Source: Rhabdornis inornatus (Eukaryota > Chordata > Aves > Passeriformes > Rhabdornithidae). From it: 64,000 nucleotides of DNA. Position numbers and translations under genes: made by a program. The stretch lies in contig VWZS01008816.1 in assembly GCA_013397075.1 (NCBI GenBank), forward strand, positions 620,001 through 684,000. Reading direction: 5' to 3'. Positions 61,196 to 64,000 of this stretch are shown here, piece by piece (positions within the stretch are counted from its first letter, which is position 1; each line of letters begins with the position of its first letter). The notes under the pieces are model-generated. The model was not told where the DNA came from. It was given only the letters and a program-made list of their open reading frames with translations, and did no database searches.

Positions 61196-61779
61196 TGTGC
61201 TGGTTTTGGCTGGGGCAGAGTTAATTTCATTCGCAGTTGCTGGTGTGGGGCTGTGTTTTGTACTTGTGCTGAACACAGGGTTGACAATACAGAGATGTTT
61301 TTGTTATTGCTGAGCAGGGCTCACACAGAGCCAAGGGATTTTCTGCTTTTGGTACTGCCACACTGGTGAGGAAGCTGGGGGTGCTTGGGAGGCTGGGAGG
61401 AGACACAGCCAGGACTGATGACCCAAACCGACCAAAGGGATGTTCTGTATCATATATTGTGCTCAGTATATAAAGTGTGGGGAAGAAGCAGGAAAGGGGG
61501 AACAACTGGAGTGATGGAATTTGTCTTCCCAAATCACTATTATGTGTAAGGGGGCCCTGCTCTCCTGGAGACAGCTGAACATCTGCCTACCCATGGGATG
61601 CAGTGAATTAACTCCTTGTTTTGCTTTGCTTGTGTGCATGGCTCTTGCTTTCCCTCTTAAACTGTTTTTTACATCCACCCAGGAGTTCTCTAGCTTCTAG
61701 CCCAGTTCTACTGGTGGGGCAGTGAGCAAGTGGCTGCTTGGGACTCGCCTACACTGCAGGCTGGGGTTAAACCATGACA
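61196..61779 (+). mobile_element. ERVL-type solo LTR, intact ends
   Basis: It starts TGTGCTGGTTTTGGCTGGGG and ends GGGGTTAAACCATGACA, with clean TG..CA. Landmarks in order: GGGCTGTGTTTTG, ATTGCTGAGCAGGGCTCACA, GACCAAAGGGATGTTC, a TATATAAAG box (about 61467-61475), CCTGCTCTCCTGGAGACAGC and TTGTTTTGCTTTGCTTG. The 5-bp flanks GTCAG (61191-61195) and ATCAG (61780-61784) match at four positions, as expected for an ERVL target duplication with one later mutation. No canonical AATAAA is seen. Best-preserved LTR in the window. The three minus-strand frames here are shadows. Confidence 0.9.
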
Positions 61780-63982
61780 ATCAGGGCTTTATTTGCAGAA
61801 GATCAAGCTAGCCCTTAAATTTAAGGTAAAAATGTCTTTTGTTGTTAAATATGACCAAGGTATCTGGGTACAGAAATGCCAAAGTGGTTTCATTTAAGAG
61901 AAATAAAGGATCTGTATTTTTTGTGGTAGTGATATAATCACAGATAATGTCATATTATTGAAGTAATTGGTCAGTATTTATGGGAATCCTAGCTAAATCC
62001 AAAAAACAACATAATGCTGAAATATTTAGGATATAATTTTATGCAAGATATCTGTACTTCTATTCAGTAGATATGTATACATTCTTGTAATAGCAAAGAC
62101 TAAGAAGTACTCATGTACCTTTTTCCTATATGCAGCAGTTCTTATGCTTCTTCCTCCTCTGCCATCAACAATCTAATCACAGATGTCATTAGGAAGTGCA
62201 GTCACCTTATACCATGAAAAGAAGTATCCTTATGTTCCTTAAGTTACCTCCCCTTCCCCCTCCAAAAAAACTCCACAGACCCCATCCCCCAACCTCAAAA
62301 GCACAGAAGACATATAAAACCACCCCTCAAACCCTGATAAAATTAAAAAAAGCTTCCATCTTATACAAGGATAATCCTACTTTGTGTGATGTTTGATGCT
62401 GATTAGCCCACCAGTTTTCCAAGTGGCTTAACTGATCCCAGGGTGGCTAATATTTCTTTTACAGCAGCATCTGATGTCTCAGCTGGCAACCTTTGTAAGT
62501 TAAGCACAAACTAGTTACTAGCTGATGAGCACAAAGATGATGGTGGTGCCAGAAAGGAAGAGTGAAACACTAAGTAAAGCTGAACAAACACTGACTAAAA
62601 TGTAAGAGAACGAGTTCAAAGAAGACTAAGTAGTAGAAGTTTGCCCTTAATTTGGAAACACAATCACTGCCTACTGGTTAGAGTATGAAGCATATAAAAA
62701 AAGTCTTCAGCCATAAAAGACAAAGAAATAAAATAGTACTATACTTCTGCATGGTTTTGTTCCATTACTCAAAATAAAGGGGAATTACACCTTAAAATAA
62801 TCTAACACTAAAAAGTTCAAATCTCTGAACCACTGATAAACTCTATTAAAATTACTCTAAAATTAACATTTCACACTACACCCTACCAGCCCCCAAGTAT
62901 TTGAAATGAAGTGTCACTGCCAGAGACAAGACTGGAAATAATTTTTTGGAGAATAGCTTTATCCTATTTTACCTTATAGTTTTCTTGTCTCAGCCTACTT
63001 ATTACTCCTTTCTTTACACTTCTGGGGAGAATATAGGAAAAAAATACATTTCTTATATAACTTTATTATTATATTTAACATCCAATAAATTAAATTACTG
63101 TACTTTCCTGCACCGAAAGTTCCATTAATTCTCAAGAAGAATGCTCTTATGCCTTGCCTTCCAAAATGAAATGTATGTTTTTACAAATTATTTGGCTTGT
63201 TGATTAGTTTAGTACAAGTATGCCTACACACATCTTCACTGTAGCTACTTGTTCAGTTCAATGTATTCCTTCATGTACTGCATTCTCTGCAGGAGTTAGT
63301 GATCAAGTGCTTATTCAAACACTATCAGAGTTACAGCAAAACAGTTCATTTAATGAAATATTTTGCTGTCATATCAGACTCATGTCCTCCACTGCACATT
63401 TTCCTTATATGTGCCCCTTTATAGTTTATATTTCTTTCTTCTTACGTTAAGGCCCTGTGTGAAGTTTCAGAGATTATGAATCCTCCTACTTTACCTCTTA
63501 ACAGAGGTGTGAAGTATTTGTGTTAGATGCCATTGGCTTCTTTGCTCCAAAATCTCTAGAACACTGGGATTCAGAGCAATACCAGATAAACTTTATGATT
63601 TTAGCTTGTATTAAATCATATTATTTTGTTTATGAAACTTTAGAATAGTCACAGATGAATGACATAGATAACTGCTATAACTAAAAATATAAATATAACA
63701 AGCTAAGTTTATGATGAAAATTTCATTCAAACAGCATCAGAACACTCATCAAAATAGAATTTATATCTTAAATATACCAAGTGTCTGCTAAGATAAAAGA
63801 AAATAAACAAAGTTGGCCTGAAAATTCAGAAAACTAAAAGTCAGAAAAATAACAGATCAGATTTTACCACCAAAACCCAGTAACAAAGAAGTGTGATTTT
63901 AGGGTAAAAGATATGCTGTTAACTAATTTCAAACGTATTAAGTTCTGCAAACCAGCTTACTGATCCAAATTAAACTGGTAAT
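61780..63982. other. A+T-rich DNA with a C/A-rich patch
   Basis: 62244-62350 is C- and A-rich with groups of four to six Cs and gives a Pro/Lys/Thr-rich frame (62196-62396), which I regard as compositional. Nothing else is recognised. Confidence 0.4.
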
Positions 63983-64000
63983 AAAAAAAAAAAAAAANNN
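63983..64000. other. Poly(A) run at the edge of an assembly gap
   Basis: Fifteen As are followed by the first Ns of a gap (63998-64000). It may be a homopolymer that stopped assembly, or the tail of an element lying in the gap. Confidence 0.8.

Noticed and set aside
62196..62396. Pro/Lys-rich frame as a small protein
   Set aside because: Composition of a C/A-rich patch. No other evidence.
1..64000. CRISPR arrays, operons, prokaryotic defence genes, tRNA or rRNA genes
   Set aside because: No regularly spaced repeats, no dense coding and no cloverleaf-like or rRNA sequence was seen. The repeat content is clearly avian.

Overview
This window looks like a gene-poor, A+T-rich stretch of a bird chromosome, most likely a passerine. 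No bacterial-style gene density, operons or long open frames are present. The bird assignment rests on repeats: several fragments of the CR1 non-LTR retrotransposon, some keeping the characteristic 3' ends built from degenerate ATTCTRTG-like octamers, and avian-type endogenous retrovirus LTRs, mostly of ERVL-like type with a few ERVK-like candidates. Family names come from recognising motifs by eye, not from a database search. Two assembly gaps are present: 204 Ns at 30352-30555 and the last three bases.

Layout. 1-5.4 kb is A+T-rich single-copy-looking DNA. 5.4-6.9 kb is the longest CR1 copy (+), with a decayed reverse transcriptase. 7.3-8.1 kb is a decayed ERVL-like 3' internal region plus the first ~100 bp of an LTR. 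10.0-10.3 kb is a T/G-only tract. 11.10-11.19 kb holds the best exon-like signal (82 nt between good splice signals), followed by a CR1 3' end (-). 13.1-13.7 kb is a probable solo LTR. 17.3-17.5 kb is a locally G+C-richer, coding-like island with open frames on both strands. 20.2-20.5 kb is a small LTR-like block. 20.5-29.7 kb is nearly featureless.

29.7-33.9 kb is the accessory hot spot: a CR1 split by a reverse-strand LTR carrying the assembly gap, a second reverse-strand LTR, and another CR1 split by an ERVL-type LTR with a recognisable target-site duplication. The right half holds A/C and T/G tracts (36.2, 36.5, 42.8, 58.2, 60.3 kb), an LTR-like G+C-rich block (37.1 kb), a repeated palindrome (38.9 kb), CR1 copies (40.4, 45.7, 48.2, 53.6 kb), LTRs (46.6, 50.8, 58.6, 61.2 kb), a stem-forming inverted repeat (48.0 kb) and a possible LTR with an internal degenerate tandem repeat (51.9-52.4 kb).

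No complete protein-coding gene can be supported. If the exon-like segments are real, the window is probably intronic or flanking sequence of a long gene. No convincing undescribed system was found; the most useful leads are the candidate exon at 11.1 kb, the coding-like island at 17.4 kb, the inverted repeat at 48.0 kb and the nested-insertion history at 29.7-33.9 kb.
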